This document shows positions 1 through 12,684 of a DNA stretch of 64,000 nt, piece after piece. Under the pieces are notes generated by a model. That model was given only the letters and a program-made list of their open reading frames with translations. It was not told where the DNA came from and searched no databases. Origin of the DNA: Nyssa sinensis (Eukaryota > Streptophyta > Magnoliopsida > Cornales > Nyssaceae); assembly GCA_008638375.1 (NCBI GenBank), contig CM018047.1:48467679-48531678 (forward strand), given 5' to 3'. The position numbers were made by a program, and so were the translations under genes. How positions within the stretch are numbered: the first letter of the stretch is position 1; each line of letters opens with the position of its first letter.

Positions 1-639
1 GTTGGAGGTGGTTCAGGTCATGGTGGAGGATTTGGAGCTGGAGGTGGGTTAGGAGGTGGCGCGGGAGGAGGCGTTGGTGGTGGTGGTGGAGGTGGTGGTG
101 GTAAAGGAGGCGGTGGAGGTGTTGGAGGTGGTTCAGGTCATGGTGGAGGATTTGGTGCTGGAGGTGGATTAGGAGGTGGCGCGGGAGGAGGCGTTGGTGG
201 TGGCGGTGGTGGTGGTGAAGGAGGCGGTGGAGGTGTTGGAGGTGGTTCAGGTCATGGTGGAGGATTTGGAGCTGGAGGTGGATTAGGTGGTGGTGCAGGT
301 GGAGGTGGTGGTGGTGGCGGCGGTGGTGGAGGAGGAGGTGGTGGTAAAGGTGGAGGATCTGGCCATGGGGGTGGATTTGGAGCAGGGGGTGGTTTAGGAG
401 GTGGAGCAGGTGGAGGTGTTGGAGGTGGAGGAGGATTTGGTGGTGGAGGTGGTGGTGGTGTAGGTGGTGGATCCGGTCATGGTAGTGGGTTCGGTGCCGG
501 TGGAGGTGCAGGAGGTGGAGCTGGAGGTGGTGTTGGTGGTGGTCATGGAGCTGGGGGTGGAGGAGGATTTGGAGTTGGAATCGGCATTGGTGTAGGAGTT
601 GGAGTTGGAGCTGGAGCTGGCGGCGGTGGAGGACGGTAA
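1..639 (+). CDS. Glycine-rich structural protein, C-terminal part (5' partial)
   Basis: Frame 1 is open from the first base to the TAA at 637-639, giving 212 residues that are overwhelmingly Gly with Ala, Val, Leu, Phe, Ser and His. Five modules start with (G)SGHG at nucleotide offsets of about 13, 133, 247, 358 and 472, so the period is 37-40 residues. Each runs roughly GSGHGGGFGAGGGLGGGAG and then a V/G-rich spacer, sometimes with one Lys or Glu. The C-terminus shifts to alternating GVG/GAG and ends in GGGGR. This composition matches plant class I glycine-rich proteins, which are usually secreted and built into the cell wall. The signal peptide that would prove secretion lies upstream of the window. 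No RNA-recognition motif or Cys-rich tail is present, which argues against the RNA-binding or Cys-rich classes. Codons mix GGT and GGA freely and there is no frame break. Confidence 0.85.
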   Translation, partial: VGGGSGHGGGFGAGGGLGGGAGGGVGGGGGGGGGKGGGGGVGGGSGHGGGFGAGGGLGGGAGGGVGGGGGGGEGGGGGVGGGSGHGGGFGAGGGLGGGAGGGGGGGGGGGGGGGGKGGGSGHGGGFGAGGGLGGGAGGGVGGGGGFGGGGGGGVGGGSGHGSGFGAGGGAGGGAGGGVGGGHGAGGGGGFGVGIGIGVGVGVGAGAGGGGGR

Positions 640-864
640 AGCTGCTTGTGCCTTGAAACTAGTCCGTACGTACGTAGCATATATGCATCAGTCGTAACAA
701 CTCGTAATGCCAGCAAAAGAGTGTTTGTTTGTAGCATTAAAACTGCGAGTGAGACATATCTTTGTAATGGACGTTTGCTATTACCATTGTACTACAAATT
801 GTTCTGCAAATTGTTCATCACTAATAAAAATGCTTCTTTGTTCATTACACCACCTCAAGATTAA
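640..864 (+). promoter_or_regulatory. 3' UTR and candidate poly(A) signal of the glycine-rich protein gene
   Basis: Directly downstream of the stop codon. A canonical AATAAA lies at 823-828 in AT-rich DNA, about 185 bases after the stop, which is a normal plant 3' UTR length. The cleavage site itself cannot be seen. Confidence 0.5.
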
Positions 865-3800
865 GATAAACTAACTCTGGATTCAATTAATCATAATCTA
901 AAAGAAAAGAAAAATATCTTATTCGGGACCCAATAAATTCTCCATCTACCCATGCACAACTTGTCACTGTTATTTTGAATGCATTCCTCCGTCTTAATTC
1001 CACCCGCCCCACACTACTTGTAATTATCAGCCTACCTATTATTTTATGCACAAAACCTCAAGAAAGATTAACACACCGGACCATGCCCTTGTATTAAAAC
1101 AAGCCATGCAATCTTGCACCATGTGATAGGACTTACCGGTGATAATGTTTTATGAGCAATGTTTTAATATTCATTAAAATATGTTCATATTATGTCTTTA
1201 ATTTTATTTTATTTGAGAGGATGACTCAATGTGAACATATTTTGATAGAAAACAAAATATATATTTTTTTGAATAGTATTTTATGACTCAAATTCTTATG
1301 CTTATCACTCAATGACTCTCTCTTAGTTGAGAACAGATTTGGGCAATATCCCTTTTTTCAAGGGTAAAAAATCAAGAAATGATGTACAACCTACAAGGTG
1401 CATACACCAGGCAAACCCGAAAGAAACAAGGATAGATAGAATTCAAGTAATCACGGAGGAAACTCCTCTAAGTGTACGTAAGATATCAAGTATGGGCATA
1501 AATTTCATCTGAAAGCTGGGAAAATTAAGTTTATGTCTGATTAGAAACAAAACAATATTAGAAAGTAAAAGTAATAGAAAGAAAGCAAAATATATTTTTT
1601 CATCTGTTTGGGAGTGAGTGATTCAAGGATTTAAAATTTTAAAATATACAATACTACTTTCTTGTGTTTTTTTTTTTTTTTTTTTTTGGTAGAAAATAAA
1701 AAAAAAAAACAATTACTTTTAAAAATTCCAATAGTTATGGGAATCTTATTTTTCCCACTGATTTTCCATTCCTTTCTAAGCAAACTCCTTAAAAAATGGA
1801 TAATTTTCTTCTTCCTGCACTTTTTCATCACTTTCCACCTACTAGTCAAATGCAGCCTAAAAAAAAAGGAAAGAAAGAAAGAAAACAACATACAATTCTT
1901 CTCTTGATTCAATAATAGCATGGTTTATATGTATGGCTCCCGATGCCCATGTTATTTATCAAACATACTCTATAACCAGTAATCCTTTAGTTCACCAGAA
2001 ATCTCCATACATGAACAAGCACCATCCCTGAAATGGTGAAAACAGCATCGATCCCTCACAATTACTTTCCGATTATACATCTTTGAAATTAGATTAATAG
2101 GGACAAACTGCACAAACCCAAAGAATCTTTTTGATCCGTATGGTATGTTAAGATTTTTTTCTATTTACTCTATTCCAGAATAATAAGAAATTGAGAACAA
2201 AAACAAAAGATAATATGTAATAATACTTAAAAAAGATAAAGCAAAAATAAGAACAAGAAAATCTGACTCCTTAGTAAGGCACGCCTCCAAGCGTTGTCGT
2301 AAAATTTAAAAGTCTTCTCCACGTGTGAGTGTTATTGGATGTAATCGGTTCGAAGTTACAATTCTATGAACTCACAATGATACTTATTATATGTACGTCA
2401 ATAATAGACAAAGGTACTGAATCCTTTGTCACGTTGTCCTTGCCCGAAAAAACAAAAATATATATAAAGGAAAACTCACAAAGAAAAAGAAGAAAAACTC
2501 AAATGATTTTGTTGTAAATTAGAATAATCAAATCCATGGCTAGCTAATATAGACAACCTCTTGAACAATTAGTCGTTACAGTGGTCTTAATGAAAATCTT
2601 AATAAAAATCATAATATCTAGTGACCCGTTAAAAACTGAGACCACCCCTGTTAATGTTTTATTTTAATTAAAATATTCGACATGGTAGTCCTAGGATTGT
2701 TGCCAATTTCTCACTATAGTGAGCATTCTCCTCTCCCTCTGTCTGTATACAACAATATTTGACTTGTATTAGGCTTTAACCTACCTCTTAGCTCCCCTAT
2801 TAATCCAGCGCCAGCTCAACATAATACGAGACCTAAAGCAACTATGTTAAATGAAACTTTTTTCTTTTTAAATATTAATATAAAACTTTTATCTAATATT
2901 AATATTATAAAACTTTAATGAATATAAATATAAATGTAAGCTTTTTTATGCTTTATTTCCCAATATATCTATATATTATATACATACACATAATGATTAT
3001 AGTGTTTTACTATGAGAGATTTGGATATTAATAAAACTCTAATAATAGAGTTCTTAGATTATCAAACAATTTCAAGAGTCTTTATAAAATCTTTTTTATA
3101 TAGTTAAACTTTTATTAATTTTAAATTTTTAATTTAGATTATACTAAAAATTTGAAACCTTCTTTATAAATAATGGGTTAATTCCATCCAATTTTGCATA
3201 AATCATTTTACTCTTTTGATTGGAATAATTCGAGAAATTATTGTATAATCTGAATCAGGACCAATCATGAGTTATTATGTATATAACAAGTTGGATTTTT
3301 TATTTTTATTTTTAATGAAAGTGATAGAGATATAATAAGTTGGACTTTTAGAAGACAAAAAAATAAATAAATAACTATTGCATTCACCCTCCATCAGCAG
3401 GATATATATTTGACAGCAGCACACACCTTCCACTATGGCCTAGATCCAATTCTAGCAGTCGCTTTACAACTTAATTGCTCACCGAATTCGTAGTAATTTT
3501 ATATCTCCAGAGTTAAAACAATGTGGGCAGAATATTCTCAATTCATTGCCATTGTGGCTAAAGCTTGGGAGAACAAATACTACTTGGTTGAAGGCTAAAA
3601 AGTACGGATATAACTCAACACATAAACCTTGACATGAAATTTTTGAAAAGAAATAAAATATGAATATGTTGGAGACATGTTAAATAATATATATATATAT
3701 ATATAAATATATAATTCATAAAATCTAACTTCTAACATTATTTAAATTAATGTTAAAACTACTTATAAAAAACTAATATTAATAAATATTTATTTTATGA

Positions 3801-4424
3801 CTTATTTCATTAATGTTGATTCATTAAAAAATAATATAATTTTTTTGAACTAACTTAGTGATATAAAATAAGTATATTAGTGAAGTACACAATTTAAAAA
3901 TTAAATATATAAATTATTATTATTATTAATTTGACAAATAATAAAAATGAAAGTGATACCAAAAAAATAAGAAATTTATATTTAAAAAATTAAAAATAAA
4001 TAGAATTAAATAATTAAATAAATGTTATAAAAAATTATTAATAGTGACAAAAAATTAATATTAACGTAACAAAAGAAAGGGAGAGTGACAAATGGGGCTG
4101 GACTGGGTAGTGCGCGTTTTTTTAAGTTTTAATACGTCAAAATAACTTGAATAAGAGGGAGGGGGGAGGGTTCTGTAAAAAAAGGGAAAAGGTTGTCGTC
4201 AAAGAGGAAGGGGAAATAGAGTGGAAGCTTCCCGATCTCGCGAGAGAGAGAGAGAGAAGGAGGACATACCTGGCGATGTCGCACAAATTGCAAGTAGGCT
4301 CTTCTCTTATCTCTTTCATAATTCTTCACTCTTTAATTATTTTTTGTTTTTCTTGTTCTCAACACTCGTTTTCTTTCATTATCCTCTTATTCGACGGTGT
4401 TCCCGCATGTCAGGAACATGTTCA
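865..4424. other. AT-rich intergenic DNA without a recognisable gene
   Basis: Only short open frames with low-complexity translations (Lys/Phe/Ile rich) occur here. Visible features are a poly-T run near 1667-1687, an AT dinucleotide run near 3690-3706 and a GA run near 4241-4257 just before the LINE fragment. I see no conserved protein, RNA gene or clear transposon ends. Confidence 0.6.
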
Positions 4425-5246
4425 AAAATTAAAATCCCTAGTGGCATAAATAATATCTTTATAGTACTCATTCCCAAATTTCAAAAACCTAAAACCATTC
4501 AACAGTACAGGCCAATCAGTATCTGTAATGTTGCCTACAAAAATCTCTTTGAGGTCCTCACTCAGAGAATTAGGCCTATTATACACAAGCTTATTGGCCC
4601 ATTTCAAAATAGCTTCATCCCTTGGAAATCTATTTTAGATAATATTATCATAACACAAGAAGTAGTGCTTACCCTTAGAAAGAAGAAAGGTAATCTTGGG
4701 GGATGATTGGGAAAAATAGACTTCGAAAAAGCCTATGACAAAAGTTGACTGGGAAATCTTGCAAATGGCAGTGCGAAAGACAACCAAGGCAAGATTGGCT
4801 TCGGGAGGACTTATAAGGGACGATTGTGGAAGATGGATTCAAGGCTTCTTTGGATCCATTGGTAAAGGAACCAGCCTCTTGGTGGAACTATTGGCCATTA
4901 GAGAGGGTATATAACTTCTCAAGGATACAAGACAACCTAAACTGATGGTGGAGATAGATTTCCAAGTTGCTGTAAATTTGCTTTCCTCATAACCTAACTT
5001 GAACCACCCCTATGTCACCATATTGGAATACTGCAAGATCTTGGCTGCCATGTCTGATGTCTGCATTTTTTCACTCTCAAAGAGGGGAATCAATGTGCGG
5101 ACTTACTTCCTAGCATGGAAGTACAATAGGAGGAAAACCCCCAGAGAGGTGAAGAGTCTTCTTCAAGCTGATCTGGCCTCATGTGGCCTTTGAAAGGCTT
5201 TGATTGTCTACTATTTTCCTTTTGAGACCAAAAAAAAAAAAGAAAA
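4425..5246 (+). pseudogene. Decayed LINE (non-LTR retrotransposon): reverse transcriptase and RNase H remnants
   Basis: The first part reads GINNIFIVLIPKF, then QQYRPISICNVAYK, RIRPIIHKLIGPFQNSFIPW and DNIIITQEV. These are the fingers and palm blocks of plant L1-type reverse transcriptase (normally IPK..P....FRPISLCNV.YK and P.QSAFIPGR). A KIDFEKAYDK block follows after a stop near 4704, and VDWEIL lies one frame over, so there is a frameshift near 4740. The text then jumps to an RNase H-like block (LIRDDCGRWIQGF, SLLVELLAIREG, ending PPREVKSLLQADLASCG with stop at about 5191). The catalytic YADD region is missing, so most of the polymerase is deleted. A 12-base A run at 5230-5241 marks the LINE 3' tail. 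The fragment is dead and sits alone in intergenic DNA. Confidence 0.75.
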
Positions 5247-7255
5247 TACTGCCCTATTGAGTCTGTCTCCCTTGTCTAAGCATTGAGGGTCGTGTAAAAT
5301 AATTTTTGTATTTTTGTTTTTGTATTTGTGTTTGTAAATTATCTTCTAAAATGTGTTTGGCATTTGTCTAAGCTTTTAAAATTGTTTTTCTATTATTTTG
5401 CTTCTCAAACGTAAAAATACAACTACAGGAAAAACAACTTCATTCTGTTTTTTCTTCAAACACACAAAAGAAATACCCTCAAATAGCCATTGGATCTAAA
5501 TGCTTTTTGGCCATTTGTTCCTGGACTCCACTTGTAGTGGCATGGTGGATTCATATCATAAATTAGCCCCAGCTGATAAGAATGTTTAATATTCCATTCT
5601 TTAGAAGGGCTTGGTCCAAGTCGCTAAACCTACTGCACCATGAAACTTGTGAAACTAGTTTACAATAAAATATTTTGTGATAAAATAATCAATATATTTA
5701 CACTTAAGTAATGTTATCATGTCGAGAATTTTGTCTCAAAAGTACATTTTAAATGATACGACAACATTATATTAATTACACATTACTATATTGCTGTTAA
5801 ATCATCTTGAAATGTAATGAAAATTCAACTATGAGATATTGAATCTATATTTTATTGATATTAAGTTATAATTTAATCAACCCAACAAAACCATGTCACA
5901 ATCAATGATGTGTCTGTCCAACCTAAACTTGAAAATATGTCATATATGATCCAAGTTTCCATTATTGGGCAAGTACATAGTGGATACCAACCTCACAATA
6001 AAATAAGCATAATAATGGTGAAATTACATATTTGGACTTATATTTTTCAAAGGATTTGAGTACCGTCTTCATCTTTATAGCCACTTATATAAAAGAAAAA
6101 GGAAGAAAAGAAAAGCAAGAAAATTGACTTCATCAAATAGGGACACTTTGTATAGGATCATATTTTTAATAATAGAAAATTTATGAAAATAGTCTATTTC
6201 ATTATATAATTTGTATCCTTTTTTAAAGGCTTTGAACCCAACATTTGCTCCCAATGATGCTCAAGTTATCACTAAATAAAAACACAATTCTTTACTTTCT
6301 TTCATTATATCTTGTGGACAAAACTATTCTTTGTTTAAAATTAGTAACTCAATGATCTTCAATGTCCAAATTATAACCAGCTATGGAAAGTATAAATTGT
6401 TGTAGATAATAAATTTTTCAAATAGTTAAAAAATAGATAGAATAGGAATTTTGGCTATAATAGCATTATTTCTTAGGATTAAGGTCTCATTCGAGATGAC
6501 AAAGTTTTCTTTTTCTACCGATATAGCCCAAATTCAAGGCTCAGCAAATGCACACACAATTATGTAGAATTTCTCCCTCCCCTGTCAATGTATTACAGAA
6601 ACCATTATTTCTCAAAAGAATTTCTTATCTAACATTTTATTTTTTTTATGGATCGATTAGAGAATATTTTGAGTCAATTTATACGTACTAGACTATGTTC
6701 CCCTCCCCATGACAGTCAAACTCACCTTTTAAACTCTATCGGTCAACGATCGGCACAGAGAAAACTCAAACTCGAGACGATTGGATTCTATCATGTGTTT
6801 TGTGTTGAAAGGTGATTGCCACTCAAATTAATTTTCTTTTATTACGCGTATCAAATTAAGCCCTATTTTTCGTTACAATCAGACTCATCCTTTATGTTCT
6901 AGTGGTCAACGATTGGCGCAGAGAAAACTCGAACTACGCTGGGATTCTATCATGTGTTTTTGTGTTGAAAGGTGATTGCCACTCAAATCAATTTTTTATA
7001 ATTCAAAATACAATCCAAACAGCTAAGCACTCTAAGGTCCTTCGTAGCTCTCTTCCTATAAAGTTATGTATCAATATTAATCATCAATTTGATATCTTCA
7101 AGCTAATCTCATTTCCAATTTCAATTAGAATCAAACCCTAATTCAACAAAACCCCACAACATAATACTGTTAATTTTTTTTGAAAAAAGGTTTTAGGAAT
7201 TAGGCACAAGCCATTGGGCAAACTTTAATTCATTTCCTACAAAACCTCAAAATTG
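5247..7255. other. Intergenic DNA with one local duplication
   Basis: AT-rich and without coding signal. It ends at the hAT target-site duplication. The only structure I see is the duplicated segment at about 6713-6998, listed separately. Confidence 0.6.
6713..6998 (+). repeat. Two direct copies of a ~115-bp segment
   Basis: Copy 1 (about 6713-6835) and copy 2 (about 6878-6998) share GGTCAACGAT, GCAGAGAAAACTC, GATTCTATCATGTGTTTT and TTGAAAGGTGATTGCCACTC in the same order and strand, with an offset of about 165-170 bases. Around 15-20 percent of positions differ, so the duplication is not recent. No coding role is visible. Confidence 0.7.
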
Positions 7256-7288
7256 CTCCAATACAATGTTTTCAGACTCGGACCAGAC
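7256..7288. repeat. Left end of the hAT element: 8-bp TSD and TIR
   Basis: CTCCAATA at 7256-7263 is the target-site duplication. The element starts at 7264 with CAATGTTTTCAGACTCGG. The complement of the right end starts CAATGTTATGAAACTCGG, so 21 of the first 25 positions agree. GGTTCAA/AACCGG-rich subterminal DNA follows at both ends. Confidence 0.88.
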
Positions 7289-9599
7289 ATTGAACCGGAA
7301 AAATGTCCGGGTTACGGGTTAGCGGTTCAATCGTCGGGTCAACCGGAATCAAACCGTGATGTCATAATTATGTAATTAATAAATTTAATAATACATATTA
7401 TTAATATTTTAAATTTAAAAAATTATACAAAAATTACTAAAAAATAAAAATTATATAAAAGATTTTTACAAAATATGAATTTTCTTAATATGTAAAACTT
7501 CAAGAAAAAAATATAGTAGACATACCTTATTACAATATTGAAAGTTGAAACTTCATTATCATGTTCCATAATCGCAAGGACTATAACAAAAATCATTTTA
7601 ACATCCAATCCAAGTATAATCCAATAATTTAGTCTTCAACTACACGAAAAAAAGAAGAAGATACAAACACTAATAATCATGCATAAAATAAAATAGAATA
7701 CCACATGATAGAAATATAAAATACTGAAGTTTCAAACTTCAAGAGTTTAAAATTTTAAATTCAATTCAAAATAAATTTAACACACAACATAGTTGATAGT
7801 TCTCAAAATAAAATAAAACAACAATCCTCAAACATCATTGTCTTTAAGTTTTTGCTCAAATCTTTTCAAAAGCCTCTACTTGACCAATTATCTTCATCAT
7901 TGACATTCTCTCCATTGTTACTAGCCCTTCATCATTGTTACCATCACCTTTAAATCCACCAAATGTTTCAAAATTGAGATCTTCATCAATCCCCACAACC
8001 ACATCATCATCATCATCATTATCATCATCATCTAAAATACCAAAAAATGAAATAAGTGATTTTATTATATATGTTGATTCTTGAATCTTAATACAAAGAA
8101 AATTTTAATAGTAAGTTCCTAACCTTCTCTTGAGTGACGGCGTTGTTTTTTACTTCTTGGGATTGAACTTTCATCGTAGAGCATTTTTTCCAACTCATCA
8201 TAATCAAGTAATATACCATCATCCTCTTCCTCAACGATCCAAAATTCAGTTTTGTCAATACATTCAATGTCAATTGGATCATCATTTTCCTTCTTATAAA
8301 AATGCCTAAAATAAATAATTAAAAGTATAGTTAATAATTCTCTAATGAATAATCAAATAAAAAAACATATATTTAGTAATACATAAGAATCATTTACCTA
8401 TTTTTCAACCGCAAATTATAATGAATATATACAAGATCATTAAGCCTTTGATGCTCCAACCTATTTTTTTTCTTTGTATGAATGCGTTCAAAGACACTCC
8501 AATTTCATTCACAACCAGAAGAGCTACTTGTTTGCCCAAGGATTCTTATTGCTAGTTTTTGCAAATTTGGAGCACTATGACCGAACATTCTCCACCATTC
8601 ATCTTAGTTGCATGAAAATTGAAAAAATAAAAAAAAAAGTAAGAACATAAGAAATGAATATATTAAGATTACCATTATTAAAAATACATTAATAATTTAA
8701 TAAACTTACCAGGTTGGGTTTTCTTGTAATTAGAAAGAACAAGATCTTTTCTAAAACTCTCCAAACGATCTCGAAACAATCTACTCTCATTCAACAACTT
8801 TGTCTTGCTACAAGTGGCTTTGGAATCTATGACATCAAGAAAACCTGCCATCACCTCGGGTTTGTTGCAAAATGTTGCTTGATCATATTGGAAAGCCGGA
8901 TTCAATCAATAAGCAGCTGCATGCATGGATATTTTGACGTAATTGCCTATCCCATCGTTCTTTGAGTATTTTTGCATAAGGCTTGTAACATTTCTTTTTA
9001 TGCATGAACAACTTCTTAATTCCCAAACATGCCCTATACATACCCTCATAGACATATCCCATTGACGGATTAATATCCCCATCAATAATACACAAAAGCC
9101 TCATAAGTGGTTCCACAATTTTCACAATGATCAAGTAATCATTCCAAAATTTACTATCTAGAATGATAGCAATAACTTCTTTTCCTTTGCTATCGTTTGC
9201 ATATCTTAAATCAACAAAATCTCAACTAGTTACCAAAGCCTTCAAGTCATGCATGTGGTCATAAAGGCTATGCAAAGCAATGAATGTGGTGGCAAAACGA
9301 GTTGCTCTTGGGCGAATAATTTTTGTCCAATTCTTTTTTTTCCTCAACAGAGCCAACAAGTACACATAATTGTATATAAACTTTGTTATCTTAGATGCCT
9401 TCTTTGCAAGTTCAACAATATGCTCTAACTTTGCAAGATCGCTAAAAATCAAATTTAAACAATGTGCTGCACAAGGAGACCAATTGATAGTTGAATAATT
9501 CTCATTCACCATCCTCCCTGCAGCAACATAAGCTGATCCATTATCTGTCACCATGTGAACAATGTTACTCACCCCCACCCACACTACAACAAAATGCAC

Positions 9600-10066
9600 T
9601 ATTAGCGACGCGTGTGTGCGTCGCTAATAATGCAATTGTGCGTCGCAAAAGCCCTTTAGCGACGCCCAAACGTGCGTCGCTAAGGAGTCACAAAAAATGT
9701 TGTCGCTAATTCTATTAGCGACGCACAAAACCGTTGGTGTCGCTAAAAGTGCTTATTAGCGACGCCCATAATGCGTCGCTAATAATTGGATACGTCTGTC
9801 GCCAATAATACCCAAGGGCGTATTGTGCGTCGCTAAAAATCAGTATTAGCAACGCACAGTAGGCGTCGCTAAAAGTGAGTATTAGCGACGCTCGATTTGA
9901 TGCATCGCCAATACTGACTTTTAGCGACGCTCACTGTGCGTCGCTTAAAAGAAGCGTCGCTAAAAATCACTTTTAGCGACGCATAAAATATGGCGTCGCT
10001 AATACTAAATTTTTAAATTAAATTCTGACTTTTAGCGACGCTATAGTGTGCGTCGCTAAAAGTGTT
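9600..10066. repeat. Left subterminal repeat block of the CACTA element
   Basis: About 470 bp contain at least 15 exact copies of AGCGACGC or its complement GCGTCGCT, plus degenerate ones such as AGCAACGC and GCATCGCC. They alternate in orientation as TTAGCGACGC, a short spacer, then GCGTCGCTAA, so pairs can form hairpins with loops of about 5-15 bases. The block is far more CpG-rich than the surrounding DNA. These are presumably transposase-binding sites; binding is inferred from the En/Spm family, not seen. Confidence 0.88.
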
Positions 10067-10504
10067 TTTTTTTTTTTCAACCATATCTGCTTTGTTTTAA
10101 TATTGTTTTGTTCCTGTTTAAATCTGTATCAATCATCCATCCTGATATACAATAAAATCCAAGCATTCTGAAATGAATATTTTAAAGCAGAAAAATACAT
10201 TCATATATATATATATATTAAACTAATTATGTACAATTGTAAATGTACCATTCATCACTAAATAGAAAAATTAAAAATTGTCTCCAAAATGTTACTACAG
10301 ATGTCCATGAAAATAAAAAATAAAAATAACAAGTTCCGATGCAAAACATAAAGACGACGCCGCGGCAATAATCCCCGATCAATCTGAAATAAAGATCAAA
10401 CGACATATATTAGAACAATTATTAAATATATATGAACATAGAATGTGAATAATTTTTTGTTTTTTTTTTTGCATGCATAAATAGTAAGAACGACATAAAG
10501 TAGC
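10067..10504. other. Spacer between subterminal repeats and satellite array
   Basis: AT-rich, with a poly-T run (about 10066-10078), a short AT repeat near 10207-10220 and no coding signal. It probably corresponds to the 3' end of the transposon transcripts. Confidence 0.4.
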
Positions 10505-12640
10505 ATAAGTCTATTTTATCATTTGTGAGGTGTGTGAGGTGGTTTCGGGGCAGTTAGGCCGATATCCGGCATTTTGGTCAGTCAAAACCCCAAAATGGGC
10601 CTTTTTGAGCTGAAACTTGCATAAGTTTCAAACCGGGCATCGGAACCGAGTGTCGTAAGTTCGTGCAACTCTATTTTATCATTTGTGAGGTGTGTGAGGT
10701 GGTTTTGGTGCAGTTAGGCCGATATTCGGCATTTTGGTCTGTCAAAACCCCAAAATGGGCCTTTTTGGAGCTGAAACTTACATAAGTTTCAAACCGGGTA
10801 TCGGAACCGAGTGTCGTAAGTTCGTGCAAGTCTATTTTGTCATTTTTGAGGTGTGTGAGGTGGTTTCGGTGCAGTTAGGCCGATATCCGGCATTTTGGTC
10901 TGTCAAAACCCCAAAATGGGCCTTTTTGGAGCTGAAACTTGCATAAGTTTCAAACCGGGCATCGAAACCGAGTGTCATAAGTTCGTGCAACTCTATTTTA
11001 TTATTTGTGAGGTGTGTGAGGTGGTTTCGGTGCAGTTAGGCCGATATCCGACATTTTGGTCTGTCAAAACCCCAAAATGGGCCTTTTTGGAGCTGAAACT
11101 TGCATAAGTTTCAAACCGAGCATCGGAACTGAGTGTCGTAAGTTCGTGCAAGTTTATTTTATCATTTTTGAGGTGTGTGAGGTGGTTTCGGTGCAGTTAG
11201 GCAGATATCCGGCATTTTGGTCTGTCAAAACCCCAAAATGGGCCTTTTTGAGCTAAAACTTGCATAAGTTTCAAACCGGGCATCGGAACCGAGTGTCGTA
11301 AGTTCGTGCAAGTCTATTTTATCATTTTTGAGGTGTGTGAGGTGGTTTTGGTGCAGTTAGGCCGATATCCAGCATTTTGGTCTATCAAAACCCCAAAATG
11401 GGCCTTTTGGAGCTGAAACTTGCATAAGTTTCAAACCGGGCATCGGAACCGAGTGTCGTAAGTTCGTGCAACTCTATTTTATCATTTGTGAGGTGTGTGA
11501 GGTGTTTTCGGGGCAGTTAGGCCGATATCCGGCATTTTGGTCTGTCAAAACCCCAAAATGGGCCTTTTTGAGCTGAAACTTGCATAAGTTTCAAACCGGG
11601 CATCGGAACCGAGTGTCGTAAGTTCATGTAAGTCTATTTTATCATTTTTGAGATGTGTGAGGTGGTTTCGGTGCAGTTAGGCCGATATTCGGCATTTTGG
11701 TCTGTCAAAACCCCAAAATGGGCCTTTTTGAGCTGAAACTTGCATAAGTTTCAAACTGGGCATTGGAACCGAGTGTCGTAAGTTCGTGCAAGTTTATTTT
11801 ATCATTTGTGAGGTGTGTGAGGTGGTTTCGGTGCAGTTAGGCCGATATCCAGCATTTTGGTCTGTCAAAACCCCAAAATGGGCCTTTTTGGAGCTGAAAC
11901 TTGCATAAGTTTCAAACCGGGCATCGGAACCGAGTGCCGTAAGTTTGTGCAAGTCTATTTTATCATTTTTGAGGTGTGTGAGGTGGTTTCGGTGCAGTTA
12001 GGCAGATATCCGGCATTTTGGTCTGTCAAAACCCCAAAATGGGCCTTTTTGAGCTAAAACTTGCATAAGTTTCAAACCGGGCATCGGAACCGAGTGTCGT
12101 AAGTTTGTGCTAGTCTATTTTATCATTTTTGAGGCGTGTGAGGTGGTTTCGATGCATTTAGGCCGATATCCGGCATTTTGGTTTGTCAAAATTCCAAAAT
12201 GGGCCTTTTTGGAGCTGAAACTTGCATAAGTTTCAAACCGGGCATCGGAACCGAGTGTCGTAAGTTCGTGAAAGTCTATTTTATCATTTTTGAGGTGTGT
12301 GAGGTGGTTTCAGTGCAGTTAGGCCAATATCCGGCATTTTGGTCTGTCAAAACCCCAAAATAGGCCTTTTTGGAGCTGAAACTTGCATAAGTTTCAAACC
12401 GGGCATCGGAACCGAGTTTCGTAAGTTCGTGCAAGTCTATTTTATCATTTGTGAGGTGTGTGAGATGGTTTCGGTGCAGTTAGGCCGATATCTGGCATTT
12501 TTGATCTGTCAATTCCCCAAAATGAGCTTTTTGAAGCTAAAACTTGCATAAGTTTCAAACCGGGCATCGGAACCGAGTTCCGTAAGTTCGTGCAAGTCTA
12601 TTTTATCATTTTTGAGGTGTGTGATGTGGTTTGGGTGCTT
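10505..12640. repeat. Tandem array of 13 full copies plus a partial of a 160-161-bp satellite
   Basis: The anchor CAGTTAGG recurs near 10551, 10711, 10872, 11033, 11193, 11353, 11513, 11673, 11833, 11995, 12155 (as CATTTAGG), 12316 and 12477; a degenerate copy starts near 12615. Each unit contains GTGAGGTGTGTGAGGTGG, GCCGATATCCGGC (near-palindromic), AAACCCCAAAATGGGCC and the perfect inverted repeat GAAACTT-GCAT-AAGTTTC. Length alternates between 160 and 161 through CCTTTTTGAG versus CCTTTTTGGAG. Units are about 93-98 percent alike. The similar 61-70-codon open frames repeated here are a by-product of periodicity, not genes. Confidence 0.93.
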
Positions 12641-12684
12641 TTTCTATAAATAATAAATCCACGAAAGTATATAATTTTAAAAAC

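Noticed and set aside
1631..1921. Lys/Phe-rich open frames on both strands around 1631-1921
   Set aside because: Low-complexity A/T homopolymer translation. A possible MITE was considered, but no convincing terminal repeats were seen.
9600..10066. Possible CRISPR-like array (regular short repeats)
   Set aside because: Repeats alternate in orientation with short variable spacers and lie at CACTA ends. They are transposon subterminal motifs.
10734..12551. Series of similar 61-70-codon open frames (VCQNPKMGLFGAETCISFK...)
   Set aside because: They recur at exactly the 160-161-bp satellite period, start from non-ATG codons and have no coding context. They are a product of the tandem repeat.
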